Source: Sneathiella sedimenti
GTDB lineage: Bacteria; Pseudomonadota; Alphaproteobacteria; Sneathiellales; Sneathiellaceae
Assembly (NCBI RefSeq): GCF_017313765.1
Contig: NZ_JAFLNC010000001.1
Span: 62,001 to 126,000 of the forward strand
DNA: 64,000 bases
Reading direction: 5' to 3'
The position numbers were made by a program, and so were the translations under genes. This document shows, piece after piece, positions 1 to 7,860 of the stretch. Each line of letters starts with the position of its first letter. Position 1 is the first letter of the stretch. The notes beneath the pieces are model-generated. The model did no database searches. It saw only the letters and a program-made list of their open reading frames with translations, and was not told the DNA's origin.

Positions 1-41
1 AAAAAGGATAGAAGAGTAAGGCCGACAAGTTGTTTAACCAT
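1..41 (-). CDS. N-terminus of an unidentified, possibly secreted protein (partial, runs off left edge)
   Basis: An ATG on the minus strand at 41-39 follows a good ribosome binding site (AGAGGAAAA) and opens a frame reading MVKQLVGLTLLSF to the edge of the window. The Lys followed by a hydrophobic run resembles the start of a signal peptide or membrane anchor. It lies about 17 bp beyond the T-run of the terminator of the OmpA-type gene, so it would depend on read-through or on a promoter inside that region. Only 13 residues are visible, so no function can be given, and the call itself is tentative. Confidence 0.4.
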   Translation of the reverse strand, partial: MVKQLVGLTLLSF

Positions 42-53
42 GTTTTCCTCTCA

Positions 54-92
54 AGATAAAAAAAGGACGGGGCGCATAGTTGCGTCCCGTCC
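54..92 (-). terminator. Rho-independent terminator of the OmpA-type lipoprotein gene
   Basis: On the minus strand a GC-rich stem (GGACGGG/CCCCGTCC, extended by TGCG pairing, arms about 65-76 and 81-92) is followed by seven T residues at 64-58. It begins 17 bp after the stop codon of the OmpA-type gene. Confidence 0.8.
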
Positions 93-108
93 CTTCCAAT
101 TGTCAAGA

Positions 109-984
109 TTACTTGCTTTCGACGGTGATGACCACGCGACGGTTTGCCGCGTTTTTGACACCATCAGCAGTCGGAACCTTGAGGTCCTTCTTACCATAGG
201 AGCGCATGATAATCCGCTTCGGTTCCATGCCCTGGTCTATTCCCATGAAGGCAACGTTTTCAGCACGGCGTTCACCAAGCTTATCGTTGTAGGCGACGCT
301 ACCGACGGTATCCGTATAACCGGCAATGGTAATTTTCGGATCCTTGAATTTCTTCATGTATTCAGCAGCAGCCTTAACTTCTTCCATGGAACCAGGCAGA
401 GGCGTATCGGAATCGAAATCGAAGTTCACTTCGAAAGATTTCGGCTCCATCATCGGCTCTTTCTTTTCCACGACAACTACTTTTTCTTCAACAACAACGA
501 CCGGCGCCATTGCTGCTTCAATTTCTTCCATCGCTAAGACGAAGGCATCACGGCAAGCTGCGATGTCTTTAGGCTGCCGGTTTTCTTCCTGTTCCTGAAC
601 CCAGCAATCAAAGCTGGTCTGGGCTCTAGCTGCCTGCATTGGAAGCTTTTCACCTGCGCCTGCATTGAGAACGTCCATCAAACGTTCCCGCGCGCCCATC
701 AAGACCGGCTCTCTATCTGTCGGAAGGTGCCATTCTTCAGGATGGTAGGGATCAACCTGTTCCCCGCGCGTCGCCGCCATTGCTTTTTCTGCAAAGCGGT
801 CGGAATCAATATAGTCGCCTTCGTTATATTCAGCTTTCGCCAATTCAATATAACCCGTATACAGCGCCTGCTGGAATTCAGTACCGCTGGGGCTTAGTCT
901 TTCAGCCTGTTCCAACTTACCACCACAGGCCGCAAGCACGAGCGAGGCTGCGCCAACTATCGCGAATCTAAACATATTTTTCAT
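109..984 (-). CDS. OmpA-family outer-membrane lipoprotein
   Basis: A 291-residue lipoprotein predicted to link the outer membrane to peptidoglycan. The signal peptide ends in a lipobox (LAAC, Cys20). The middle (about residues 25-160) is helical and not recognised, and is followed by a Val/Glu/Lys-rich linker near 160-175. The C-terminal OmpA domain (about 180-290) carries the peptidoglycan-binding pattern: ITIAGYTDTVGS with its Asp, then LGERRAENV and a terminal NRRVVI with the conserved Arg. I chose the ATG at 984 because GAGGGG sits just upstream and the lipobox then falls at the usual place. The longer frame from 1029 adds only non-signal residues. A promoter-like sequence lies 55 bp upstream and a strong terminator follows, so it is probably monocistronic. 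Confidence 0.9.
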   Translation of the reverse strand: MKNMFRFAIVGAASLVLAACGGKLEQAERLSPSGTEFQQALYTGYIELAKAEYNEGDYIDSDRFAEKAMAATRGEQVDPYHPEEWHLPTDREPVLMGARERLMDVLNAGAGEKLPMQAARAQTSFDCWVQEQEENRQPKDIAACRDAFVLAMEEIEAAMAPVVVVEEKVVVVEKKEPMMEPKSFEVNFDFDSDTPLPGSMEEVKAAAEYMKKFKDPKITIAGYTDTVGSVAYNDKLGERRAENVAFMGIDQGMEPKRIIMRSYGKKDLKVPTADGVKNAANRRVVITVESK

Positions 985-1397
985 AATATTCCCCTCAACC
1001 CTTTTCAAGGTGCACTGGTATGACACCAAGCATGGTTAATACTAGTACGTTGCAAAGCAGCAAACAATAAGAATTGCTATCGTAAACTCAAATAAGTTAT
1101 TTACGCACCATTTCAACTCTTAATTTGCATTCACATAGTAAAAGCTAGGCAGTAAACATGTCCTAATTACGGCAACTAACGACCATAATTATGGTTTTAC
1201 CAGCCATACTTATGAAACATTCGTTACTGTTTCTTGACCATCTACTTTTCCAAATAAAAGATAGATATTCTGGTAACACCGAAGTCATACCCTACACCAA
1301 GACGCGGCAAATTGCCTCTTTATGTCAAAATGCTATGGACAATATATGCCCAAACCCTGTCTAATTAGCCAAAATACTGTTTATAACGGTCAATTTA
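985..1397. other. Divergent intergenic region, AT-rich
   Basis: This 413 bp gap separates the divergent OmpA-type and cation-exporter genes. It is clearly richer in A and T than the flanking genes and holds no convincing open frame, tRNA or strong hairpin. It should contain both promoters. I can propose only the one for the OmpA-type gene. A TTGACC at about 1234 could be a -35 for the exporter, but I see no good -10 at the right distance. Confidence 0.5.
1039..1067 (-). promoter_or_regulatory. Candidate sigma-70 promoter for the OmpA-type lipoprotein gene
   Basis: On the minus strand TTGTTT (-35) and TAGTAT (-10) are separated by exactly 17 bp and end about 55 bp before the start codon. The match is partial and based only on consensus and position. 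Confidence 0.35.
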
Positions 1398-2336
1398 ATG
1401 ACATCACCCCATTCTCATGATGAGAGCGACGGCGCGGCACACAGTCATTCCCACGACCATGCGCCAACGGTAACAGAAGATAGCGAGCGCCGCATCTTCT
1501 GGGTCATGTGCATGACCGGCGGCTATATGATCTTGCAGGCATTGGGAGGATTACTCTCCGGCTCTCTCGCGCTACTCGCTGACTCCGGTCATATGCTGTC
1601 CGACACGGCCGCACTCGGTCTCGCCTGGTTTGCCTTTCGACTTGCATCCAAACCTGCGGACAGCAAGCGTTCCTATGGCTACCATCGATTTCAGATTCTG
1701 GCGGCGTTCACCAATGGCCTGACCCTATTTTTCATTGCCGGCTGGATCATTTTTGAGGCAATCGAACGCCTGATGCAGCCGGGCGAGGTGCTCGGGGGTA
1801 TGATGCTTGTCATCGCTTGTGGTGGACTGGTGATCAATATTGTCGGCTTTTACCTGCTCCATCGCGGTGATCGGCATAATGTGAATATGCAAGGAGCGCT
1901 TCTTCATATAATGGGGGATTTGCTGGGCTCAGTTGCCGCCATTGTCGCCGCAATCATCATTCTTATGACCGAATGGATGGCGGCAGACCCACTCCTTTCT
2001 ATATTGGTCGCGGTCATAATTCTTAAAAGTGCCTACTCCCTTATTCGTCGGTCCGGACATATCCTGCTGGAAGGTACGCCGGAAAATCTGGATATGGCTC
2101 TTATCCGGGAAAAGCTGATCGCCTACCTGCCCGAAATCATTGACGTCCATCATATGCACGCCTGGTCGCTAACGGTGGAGAAACCGATTGTGACCATGCA
2201 TGTCCAGGTCAAGTCCTCCGCCGATCTTGAAACAATGCTTCGTGCTATCAACGCCTTTTTGCTCTCTGAGTTTGAGATTGATCATGCAACCTTACAGCTT
2301 GAGCACAACAACTGCCCGACAGAAGAAATAATATAA
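1398..2336 (+). CDS. Cation diffusion facilitator (zinc-type efflux transporter)
   Basis: A 312-residue inner-membrane cation/proton antiporter of the CDF family (CzcD/ZitB-like). The N-terminus is rich in His (HSHD, HSHSHDH), as in zinc exporters. About six membrane segments cover residues 33-220 and a cytoplasmic domain follows. The transport site is visible as His65/Asp69 in TM2 (ADSGHMLSD) and His170/Asp174 in TM5 (LLHIMGD). This His-Asp/His-Asp set is known for zinc and cadmium carriers, while DD-HD is the YiiP type. No metal-responsive regulator is adjacent. Export of excess zinc is the likely role, and the exact metal is inferred. Confidence 0.92.
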   Translation: MTSPHSHDESDGAAHSHSHDHAPTVTEDSERRIFWVMCMTGGYMILQALGGLLSGSLALLADSGHMLSDTAALGLAWFAFRLASKPADSKRSYGYHRFQILAAFTNGLTLFFIAGWIIFEAIERLMQPGEVLGGMMLVIACGGLVINIVGFYLLHRGDRHNVNMQGALLHIMGDLLGSVAAIVAAIIILMTEWMAADPLLSILVAVIILKSAYSLIRRSGHILLEGTPENLDMALIREKLIAYLPEIIDVHHMHAWSLTVEKPIVTMHVQVKSSADLETMLRAINAFLLSEFEIDHATLQLEHNNCPTEEII

Positions 2337-2346
2337 AGAACAGGAC

Positions 2347-2754
2347 TTATTGCCAAAGGGGGCGCGCGGCGCTCGCTGCTCCTTTTGCTGCTCCCCAGGG
2401 GCCAATGCTGATCATGGAAAGCCAGCGCATGGGAGGCGGGCTTTCCTGGCGGAGTTCAACCACCCCTCCCCTGGATATCCGTCCTATCAGCCGGAGATTC
2501 AGGCTCGATTTTTCAAAACTGCACCGAATTGCTTCGGCCGGAAGCCAGTATTTCGCTGGGGTTTTGCCCTGAACGCGATACCGCTTTTCCAGCTTTCCGG
2601 CGGTCAGTATGCGACAGTCACCGGCAAAGGCCGCACCGGGATCTCCGGTGATTTCCAACTCGATTAAATTCTGTTTTACGGCTGAGGCCGGCAGACCCGA
2701 AAATTGCGCCAGTGCCAACAATCCCAAGACCCAAATTATATGTCCCGTTCGCAT
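2347..2754 (-). CDS. Small secreted protein of unknown function
   Basis: A 135-residue protein with a clear signal peptide (MRTGHIIWVLGLLALA..., probable cleavage after PASA at about 25). The mature part contains two Cys residues that could pair (GDCRILTAG and AIRCSFEK) around a short basic, beta-rich stretch, and ends in a Pro/Trp/Ala-rich tail. I do not recognise the family. It is favoured over an opposing 105-residue frame because of the signal peptide and the Cys spacing. Its stop is 11 bp from the convergent CDF gene, and its start has only a weak ribosome site (GAG). Confidence 0.6.
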   Translation of the reverse strand: MRTGHIIWVLGLLALAQFSGLPASAVKQNLIELEITGDPGAAFAGDCRILTAGKLEKRYRVQGKTPAKYWLPAEAIRCSFEKSSLNLRLIGRISRGGVVELRQESPPPMRWLSMISIGPWGAAKGAASAARPLWQ

Positions 2755-2782
2755 TTACTCAGCATATGAGAACATGGTTAAC

Positions 2783-2819
2783 AAATAAAAAACCCGATTG
2801 CATCAAATACAACCGGGTT
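2783..2819 (-). terminator. Terminator after the cold-shock/DUF3126 operon
   Basis: On the minus strand AACCCGGTTG pairs with CAATCGGGTT around a 9-base loop and is followed by a T-rich tract (TTTTTATTTGTT). It lies 26 bp after the DUF3126 stop codon and ahead of the next minus-strand gene. Confidence 0.8.
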
Positions 2820-2844
2820 CAAACGCGTCAGATCATCACGCTTT

Positions 2845-3063
2845 TCAGGAGGTCGGCGGCAGATCCATATCAAGAATGGTCATGTGAAAGGCAAATGATA
2901 CTTCGCCTTCATCCTCGTCCCGATAGACTACCCCGATGAATTCATCGCCCAGCATGACTTCCGCGGTTCCATCAGATGGCCGTCGCTCTTTGACAACGAA
3001 ATCTTCATTGCCAAATTTTTCCCGCAGGTAACGCTGCACCCGCAATGTTTCCGTTCTTGTCAT
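2845..3063 (-). CDS. DUF3126 family protein
   Basis: A 72-residue protein matching the small alphaproteobacterial DUF3126 family: an N-terminal helix (RVQRYLREKFGN), then a beta-rich core with the characteristic EVMLGDEFIGVVYRDEDEGE and a final ILDMDLP. The family has no established function. The ATG at 3063 was chosen because the longer frame to 3132 runs into the upstream gene, while this start has a GC-rich purine site and leaves a 16 bp gap. It is therefore the second gene of an operon with the cold-shock protein, which suggests a link to RNA or growth control. That link is inference only. Confidence 0.8.
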   Translation of the reverse strand: MTRTETLRVQRYLREKFGNEDFVVKERRPSDGTAEVMLGDEFIGVVYRDEDEGEVSFAFHMTILDMDLPPTS

Positions 3064-3079
3064 TTTCGCCCCGCGCTCC

Positions 3080-3562
3080 TTATAGAATTTCCAGTGAGTC
3101 GGCGATCGGCCCTTTGACGCCCATACGGACAACGCATTTCACCTTTGTATCCAACGCGATATCCTCGGGGTTAATGTCGGAACGCTCCAGCATGTTGACA
3201 TGGATAAAAACATCCTCGCCACCGCCGTCCGGCGTTACGAATCCATACTTATGTTCGGGTACGTATGTGGTCACGACACCGGTCACCTCGATGTCTGCGC
3301 CAACAGCAACCTCTTCTTCCTCTTCCGGCTCATGAATCGCCACCACCTGCTGGCCACGATCGCCATCGGCGAGGTCACAATTGATCTGCATCCCTTCCCG
3401 CAGTTCGGTATAGGACGTATTCTGGAGGACAGAAATATGGACAAAGGCATCCGGTGACCCATCGGCGGGCGAGACGAAACCAAATCCTTTGGCTTCGTCG
3501 AAAAATTTCACAGTCGCCGATATATTCTTACGGACGGGTTTGGACGGCTTACGATCATTCAT
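3080..3562 (-). CDS. Two-domain cold-shock protein
   Basis: A 160-residue nucleic-acid chaperone with two cold-shock domains, an arrangement common in Alphaproteobacteria. Domain 1 (about 14-80) has the RNP1 motif KGFGFV and the RNP2-like AFVHISVL. Domain 2 (about 91-160) has KYGFVTPDG and DVFIHVNML. An acidic Glu-rich linker (EPEEEEEV, about 78-85) joins them. These domains bind single-stranded RNA or DNA and melt secondary structure during translation and transcription. It is the first gene of a pair with the DUF3126 gene. The 145 bp upstream region is AT-rich and may act as a 5' leader, but I cannot show a cold-shock structure in it. Confidence 0.92.
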   Translation of the reverse strand: MNDRKPSKPVRKNISATVKFFDEAKGFGFVSPADGSPDAFVHISVLQNTSYTELREGMQINCDLADGDRGQQVVAIHEPEEEEEVAVGADIEVTGVVTTYVPEHKYGFVTPDGGGEDVFIHVNMLERSDINPEDIALDTKVKCVVRMGVKGPIADSLEIL

Positions 3563-3707
3563 CCTTAAAGGACCTCATTATTTATAACAGACAGTGCAAT
3601 ACCCAATTTAGGGGCAAAGCTCAAATATTTCCGTGATTTTGTATCAGATCATAGAGCGGCTGTCTGCAATGATATTTGCGCGACCCCGCCATATGCCTTT
3701 CAGATAT

Positions 3708-4469
3708 TCAGATTCTGCGGAATTTTGCAGCACATCGGGAAATGCTGTGCTGAATCAACTTGACGATCTCTGGGCGCGTTCCAACAGCTCCTGCATAATG
3801 GGCCGGCAGCTTGCTTCCGGTCATTTTGCGCCATTTTGCAATCGCGCCCGGAACATCCTCTGTTGCATGTGGTCCCTCGGCGGCAAACAAGCCCACGAGC
3901 ACAAGCGGGCTTCCATCCTCAGGTTGATCATACAGCCATTTATCGAGGAACGGCGCTTCATTCAAGAATGCGACAGAGACCTTGCCAAATTCTTTCCTGC
4001 TTTCGACTGTCTTCTGCTGAAGGTACGTTGCTTCTGCCGATGCCCTTGATTTCTCCGACCCATGGGCGACGAGCACAAGATGGATGTCAGCAGGTGCATA
4101 ACCTTGCTCAGCGCAAACATCCCGCGCCATGGAAGAGATTATTCCGGCCAGCTCCGGATCGATTCCAAGCGCATCACACTGGTATAGCTGGCGATCAGCA
4201 CAAATCCGAAGTCCTTCGTTCAATCCAAACAGGTCTGGAACTCGCCGGGTGACGAAATATCCGTTGCTCATGAAAAAAGGCAGCAGAAATACCTCTCCTT
4301 TTGGTAGATTAGGCGTCACATGATCCCGTACAAGAAAGCAAACGTCGACATGGCCATAACGATTACTTTGCTGTAATGTCAATGCATGCTGCATGGCGGC
4401 CTCCTGCGCTCCATCGGAAACACTGGAGCCATGGGCAATTATCATTACTGAGGGGCGCGTAGGTAGCAT
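3708..4469 (-). CDS. Two-domain CbiX/SirB-like protein (sirohydrochlorin chelatase family)
   Basis: A 253-residue soluble protein built of two class II chelatase-like (CbiX) repeats. Each begins with the family signature containing the metal-site His: VMIIAHGSS (His13) and LVLVAHGSEKS (His136). The N-terminal half also has FLLPFFMSNGYF, matching the LPFFMSxGxH-type strand, although the second His is replaced by Tyr-Phe. CbiX/SirB proteins insert cobalt or iron into sirohydrochlorin. This gene stands alone, with no siroheme or cobalamin genes in the window, so the substrate is uncertain. It could be a ferrochelatase for siroheme or a family member of other function. Confidence 0.75.
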   Translation of the reverse strand: MLPTRPSVMIIAHGSSVSDGAQEAAMQHALTLQQSNRYGHVDVCFLVRDHVTPNLPKGEVFLLPFFMSNGYFVTRRVPDLFGLNEGLRICADRQLYQCDALGIDPELAGIISSMARDVCAEQGYAPADIHLVLVAHGSEKSRASAEATYLQQKTVESRKEFGKVSVAFLNEAPFLDKWLYDQPEDGSPLVLVGLFAAEGPHATEDVPGAIAKWRKMTGSKLPAHYAGAVGTRPEIVKLIQHSISRCAAKFRRI

Positions 4470-4721
4470 AGAAAAAACTTGTTAAAAATTATGAGTAGTA
4501 TTGTCAAAATTTGGTGATGGCGCTGTATTTACTTTTTTTCGGCCAAAACGAGATAAAATATCACTTTTCTTGCACTTTACCTGCTAAGCCAACCTAGGTA
4601 TTTACATTTTTGTAATCCCTGAGTATTGAAGTATGTGATAATGTTATTTCTTGAAAGTGGCAAAAAAATAAAGCTAAGGCCACGACTTATTTAAATGGTT
4701 CCAATCGGGAGGAAGATAAAA

Positions 4722-5768
4722 ATGATCAAACGTACAGTTATGTCGATTGCTGCGATTTCCGCGGCGTCGATGATGGCGTTCAGCGTTTCCGCAGCTGATG
4801 TTGTGGACGGGCCGAACGTCAACTGGAATTTATCCATATGGGGCAAAGAAAGAGCGTTTACATCTAGTGTCGAAGCTATCAGAGATTATGTTGATGAACG
4901 CACTGGCGGAAAATTCAAAATCAAGATTCATTACGGTGAAGCGCTGTCCAAGGCCAAAGAGAATCTCGACGGCATTAAGCTTGGTGCTTTCCAGATGGCC
5001 GCACTTTGCTCCGCCTACCATCCGGCAAAACATCCGACTCTTTCAGGGCTGGACCTGCCGTTTCTTCCTTTCCCGAATTTGAAAGTTCAAACCGCAGTGC
5101 ATGAAGCGTATTACGCCGATCCAGCGGTTAAGAAGGATCTTGCTCGGTGGGATGCAATGACTCTCATGAGCTCATTGTTGCCTCAGTATGAATTTACAGG
5201 TGTCGGTGAACCGCCGCTTACGATGGAAGACTGGAACGGCATGCGCGTTCGTGCTCTTGGCGGAATTGGTGAAGCCATGAAGAAAATTGGCGCGGTTCCA
5301 ACAACGGTGCCTGCACCTGAAGTCTACACGTCATTGGAACGCGGAACAATTGAAGCTGCGTCCTTCCCCTTCACCTATGCGCATGTGGCCTACCGTCTGA
5401 CTGACATAGGCGAATGGTATACGGCGAACATGTCTCCAGGCGCGAACAACTGCCCGGTTGTTGTCAACATCCCGGCGTATGAAAAGCTCCCGCCTGAATA
5501 TCAGAAGCTCCTGGAAGAGGCGAAGCCTTCTGCCTATGAAGCTCTTTACGCAGCATATGACGCGGCTGATAAGAAAAACTTCCCGCTTATGAAAGAAAAG
5601 GGAATGCAGCCGATCACGTACTCTGATGAAGAGATTGCAAGGTTCCGTGAAGTTGGCGCCAAGCCGGTTTGGGATGAATGGATCGCGAAAATGAATGCCG
5701 ATGGGTATCCTGGCGACCATCTTTTTGAATTGATCATGACGACTTCAAAAGAAGCCGCCAGCAATTAA
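4722..5768 (+). CDS. dctP: TRAP transporter solute-binding protein (DctP family)
   Basis: A 348-residue periplasmic receptor for a TRAP carboxylate importer. The signal peptide (about 1-24) ends at VSA/AD. The core shows the DctP fold with the ligand-carboxylate Arg region (WNGMRVRALGG) and the conserved segment GTIEAASFPFTYA. The ATG at 4722 was chosen because GGGAGGAAG lies 5-12 bp upstream and the signal peptide then starts with Met-Ile-Lys-Arg. A longer frame from 4695 is unlikely. It heads the cluster P-Q-M with acyl-CoA enzymes downstream, so the ligand is probably an organic acid degraded as a CoA ester. The 252 bp upstream is AT-rich and probably holds the operon promoter. No regulator gene is adjacent. 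Confidence 0.92.
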   Translation: MIKRTVMSIAAISAASMMAFSVSAADVVDGPNVNWNLSIWGKERAFTSSVEAIRDYVDERTGGKFKIKIHYGEALSKAKENLDGIKLGAFQMAALCSAYHPAKHPTLSGLDLPFLPFPNLKVQTAVHEAYYADPAVKKDLARWDAMTLMSSLLPQYEFTGVGEPPLTMEDWNGMRVRALGGIGEAMKKIGAVPTTVPAPEVYTSLERGTIEAASFPFTYAHVAYRLTDIGEWYTANMSPGANNCPVVVNIPAYEKLPPEYQKLLEEAKPSAYEALYAAYDAADKKNFPLMKEKGMQPITYSDEEIARFREVGAKPVWDEWIAKMNADGYPGDHLFELIMTTSKEAASN

Positions 5769-5781
5769 ACCTTTGAATAGG

Positions 5782-5810
5782 GGGCCTGGCGTACGCGCCA
5801 GGCCCTCTTT
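5782..5810 (+). terminator. Hairpin between dctP and dctQ (partial terminator/mRNA stabiliser)
   Basis: A perfect 10 bp stem, GGGCCTGGCG (5782-5791) and CGCCAGGCCC (5796-5805), with a TACG loop, is followed by a short T-run (TCTTT). It lies 14 bp after the binding-protein stop codon. In transport operons such hairpins usually allow more binding protein than permease to be made. The weak T-tract fits partial read-through. Confidence 0.75.
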
Positions 5811-5828
5811 CAGTATTAAGAAAAAATC

Positions 5829-6497
5829 ATGACATCAACCAATCCCCCAAAGGGTTCGGCATCCGGGTCAGCATTTGCAGCCTTTGACCGCGGATATTCC
5901 AAACTCGAAAATTTTCTGAACGGAATTTCCGCGCTCGCGATCTTTTTCGTGATGCTTCTTGGCGTTAGCCAGGTTTTGAGCCGAAAATTGCTCAACTTTC
6001 CGATTCTCGGCTATATCGATTTTATCGAACAGAGCATGGTGATATTCGCGTTTTTCGGAATAGCGTATTGCCAGCGTCAAGGTGGCCATGTCCGAATGGA
6101 TTTGTTCATGGCCAAGTTCAGTGCCCGCCCGCTCTATTTCTTTGAAGCGCTGGCAACACTGGTGGGTCTGGTTGTCGTAACTATTCTAATTGACACAAGC
6201 TGGCTCCATTTTCTTCGCGCCTATCAACTCGGCGATTCGACGATTGATATCGGGCTGCCAATTTGGCCAGCCAAGCTCGTCATTCCGCTGGCGTTCGGGG
6301 TCCTCTGGATCCGCTTCGCCTTACAGCTCGTCGGATTTTTACGTCTGTTTTTATATCCGAACGCAGAAATTATCGCCGTCCCTGTCATTGAAGATGTCAC
6401 GGCGATCGCACGTCACGAAATTGAAGATGCCCTCGGTGAAGAGGCGGCCAAACAAGCAAAGTTTGACGAAACATATATTAAAAAGGGGAAAAAATAA
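5829..6497 (+). CDS. dctQ: TRAP transporter small permease (DctQ family)
   Basis: A 222-residue inner-membrane protein, the four-helix small subunit of a TRAP transporter. Hydrophobic segments lie near 35-57, 70-90, 112-135 and 150-175. A typical Q-subunit segment, GIAYCQRQGGHVRMDL, follows the second. The C-terminal 40 residues are charged and cytoplasmic. The stop codon overlaps the dctM start (TAATG), showing translational coupling. In this family Q and M pair to form the sodium-coupled carrier fed by the P protein. Confidence 0.9.
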   Translation: MTSTNPPKGSASGSAFAAFDRGYSKLENFLNGISALAIFFVMLLGVSQVLSRKLLNFPILGYIDFIEQSMVIFAFFGIAYCQRQGGHVRMDLFMAKFSARPLYFFEALATLVGLVVVTILIDTSWLHFLRAYQLGDSTIDIGLPIWPAKLVIPLAFGVLWIRFALQLVGFLRLFLYPNAEIIAVPVIEDVTAIARHEIEDALGEEAAKQAKFDETYIKKGKK

Positions 6498-7804
6498 TGG
6501 GAGTCGATCCTCTTTTGGCCGGTCTTATCGGTATGGGCGCCCTTATTGTCATGGTGTTTCTGGGTGTACGAGTCTATATCGCGGCAACCCTTGTCGGCAT
6601 GCTTGGCATTGTCTCAATTATCGGATGGGACGCCGGTACCGGTATCGTCGGAACCATTCCCCATTCAAAATCAACGCTCTATTCCTTGAGCGTATTGCCA
6701 ATGTTCATTTTGATTGGCTTTCTCGCGTTTCATGCGGGAATCACGACATCCGCCTTTGATGCGGCGAAGAAATGGATAGGATGGGTCCCGGGTGGCCTTG
6801 CAGTAGCGACGGTATTTTCGGCGGCCGGATTCGCCGCGGTTTCAGGCGCAAGTACCGCCACAGCGGCAGTGTTTAGCCGTGTGGCCATCCCCGAAATGCT
6901 GGCCAATGGGTATGACAAGCGGCTTGCCGCAGGTGTTGTCGCCGCGGGCGGCACACTCGCATCCCTGATCCCGCCCAGCGCCATCCTCGTAATTTATGCG
7001 ATTATCGTTGAAGAATCTGTGGGCGCACTGCTGCTCGCAGGTTTTATCCCCGGCATTGTTTCCGCGCTTATATATGCGCTGATCATTATGGGGCGGGCAA
7101 CCGTCAACCCTAAACTGGGCCCTCCCGTTCGTGGCTTTACGATGGGCGACAGAATGAAATCTCTGCCGGGTACGTTTCCCATTATCGCGGTCATCGGGAT
7201 TATTTTCAGCGCTATTTACGGTGGCTGGGCAACACCAACAGAAGCCGGCGCACTTGGAGCTTTCGTCGTTCTTATCCTCGCCTTCATTCATGGCATGCGT
7301 ACGAAAGAACTGAAGGACGCGCTGTTCGAAACCGCCAAGCTCACTGTGATGATTTTTTCGATCATCTGGGGTGTGCTGGTATTTGTCCGGTTTCTCGGAT
7401 TTTCGGGCCTTCCCGAAGCATTCGCGGAGTGGATCCTCGGCTTGCCCCTGCCACCAACGGCGATCATCATTCTAATTCTGTGCGGATATGCTATTCTCGG
7501 TATGTTCATGGACGCCATCGGAATGTTGCTTCTTACGCTTCCAGTTGTATTTCCGGCGGTTATCGCGCTTGGCTATGACCCGATCTGGTTCGGTATTATT
7601 GTTGTGAAAATGGTAGAAATCTGCCTGATCACCCCGCCGATCGGACTCAATTGCTATGTCGTTAATGGTGTCCGGCCGGATATACCACTCTCGGACGTTT
7701 TCCGGGGAATTGGTCCTTTCTTTGTTGCCGATGTGTTAACTGTAGCCCTGTTCATTGCCTTTCCATGGCTTATTACTTGGCTGCCGCAAACCATGTTAAA
7801 CTAA
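6497..7804 (+). CDS. dctM: TRAP transporter large permease (DctM family)
   Basis: A 435-residue membrane protein with about 12 helices, the transport subunit of the TRAP system. Diagnostic segments include GASTATAAVFSRVAIPEM, GGTLASLIPPSAILVIYA, GGWATPTEAGALGA and EICLITPPIGLNCYVV, which form the two hairpin substrate/Na+ sites in this family. The length is normal. The start ATG at 6497 overlaps the dctQ stop. The next gene begins 56 bp downstream on the same strand, so transport and CoA metabolism genes are probably co-transcribed. Confidence 0.93.
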   Translation: MGVDPLLAGLIGMGALIVMVFLGVRVYIAATLVGMLGIVSIIGWDAGTGIVGTIPHSKSTLYSLSVLPMFILIGFLAFHAGITTSAFDAAKKWIGWVPGGLAVATVFSAAGFAAVSGASTATAAVFSRVAIPEMLANGYDKRLAAGVVAAGGTLASLIPPSAILVIYAIIVEESVGALLLAGFIPGIVSALIYALIIMGRATVNPKLGPPVRGFTMGDRMKSLPGTFPIIAVIGIIFSAIYGGWATPTEAGALGAFVVLILAFIHGMRTKELKDALFETAKLTVMIFSIIWGVLVFVRFLGFSGLPEAFAEWILGLPLPPTAIIILILCGYAILGMFMDAIGMLLLTLPVVFPAVIALGYDPIWFGIIVVKMVEICLITPPIGLNCYVVNGVRPDIPLSDVFRGIGPFFVADVLTVALFIAFPWLITWLPQTMLN

Positions 7805-7860
7805 CCAACACCATATTTTCCGGCTTCCTGCCAAAATCAAAAATAAAAAGGAGTAGGCAA

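Noticed and set aside
40-537. 165-codon plus-strand frame opposite the OmpA-type gene
   Set aside because: Phe/Arg/His-rich composition typical of an antisense shadow; the minus-strand frame has a lipobox and OmpA motifs.
2350-2667. 105-codon plus-strand frame opposite the small secreted protein
   Set aside because: No ribosome site or signal; the minus-strand frame has a clear signal peptide.
4645-4721. Possible sigma-54 promoter (TGGCA ... AGC) ahead of dctP
   Set aside because: The GG to GC spacing is 12 instead of 10 bp, and no NtrC-type regulator is nearby.
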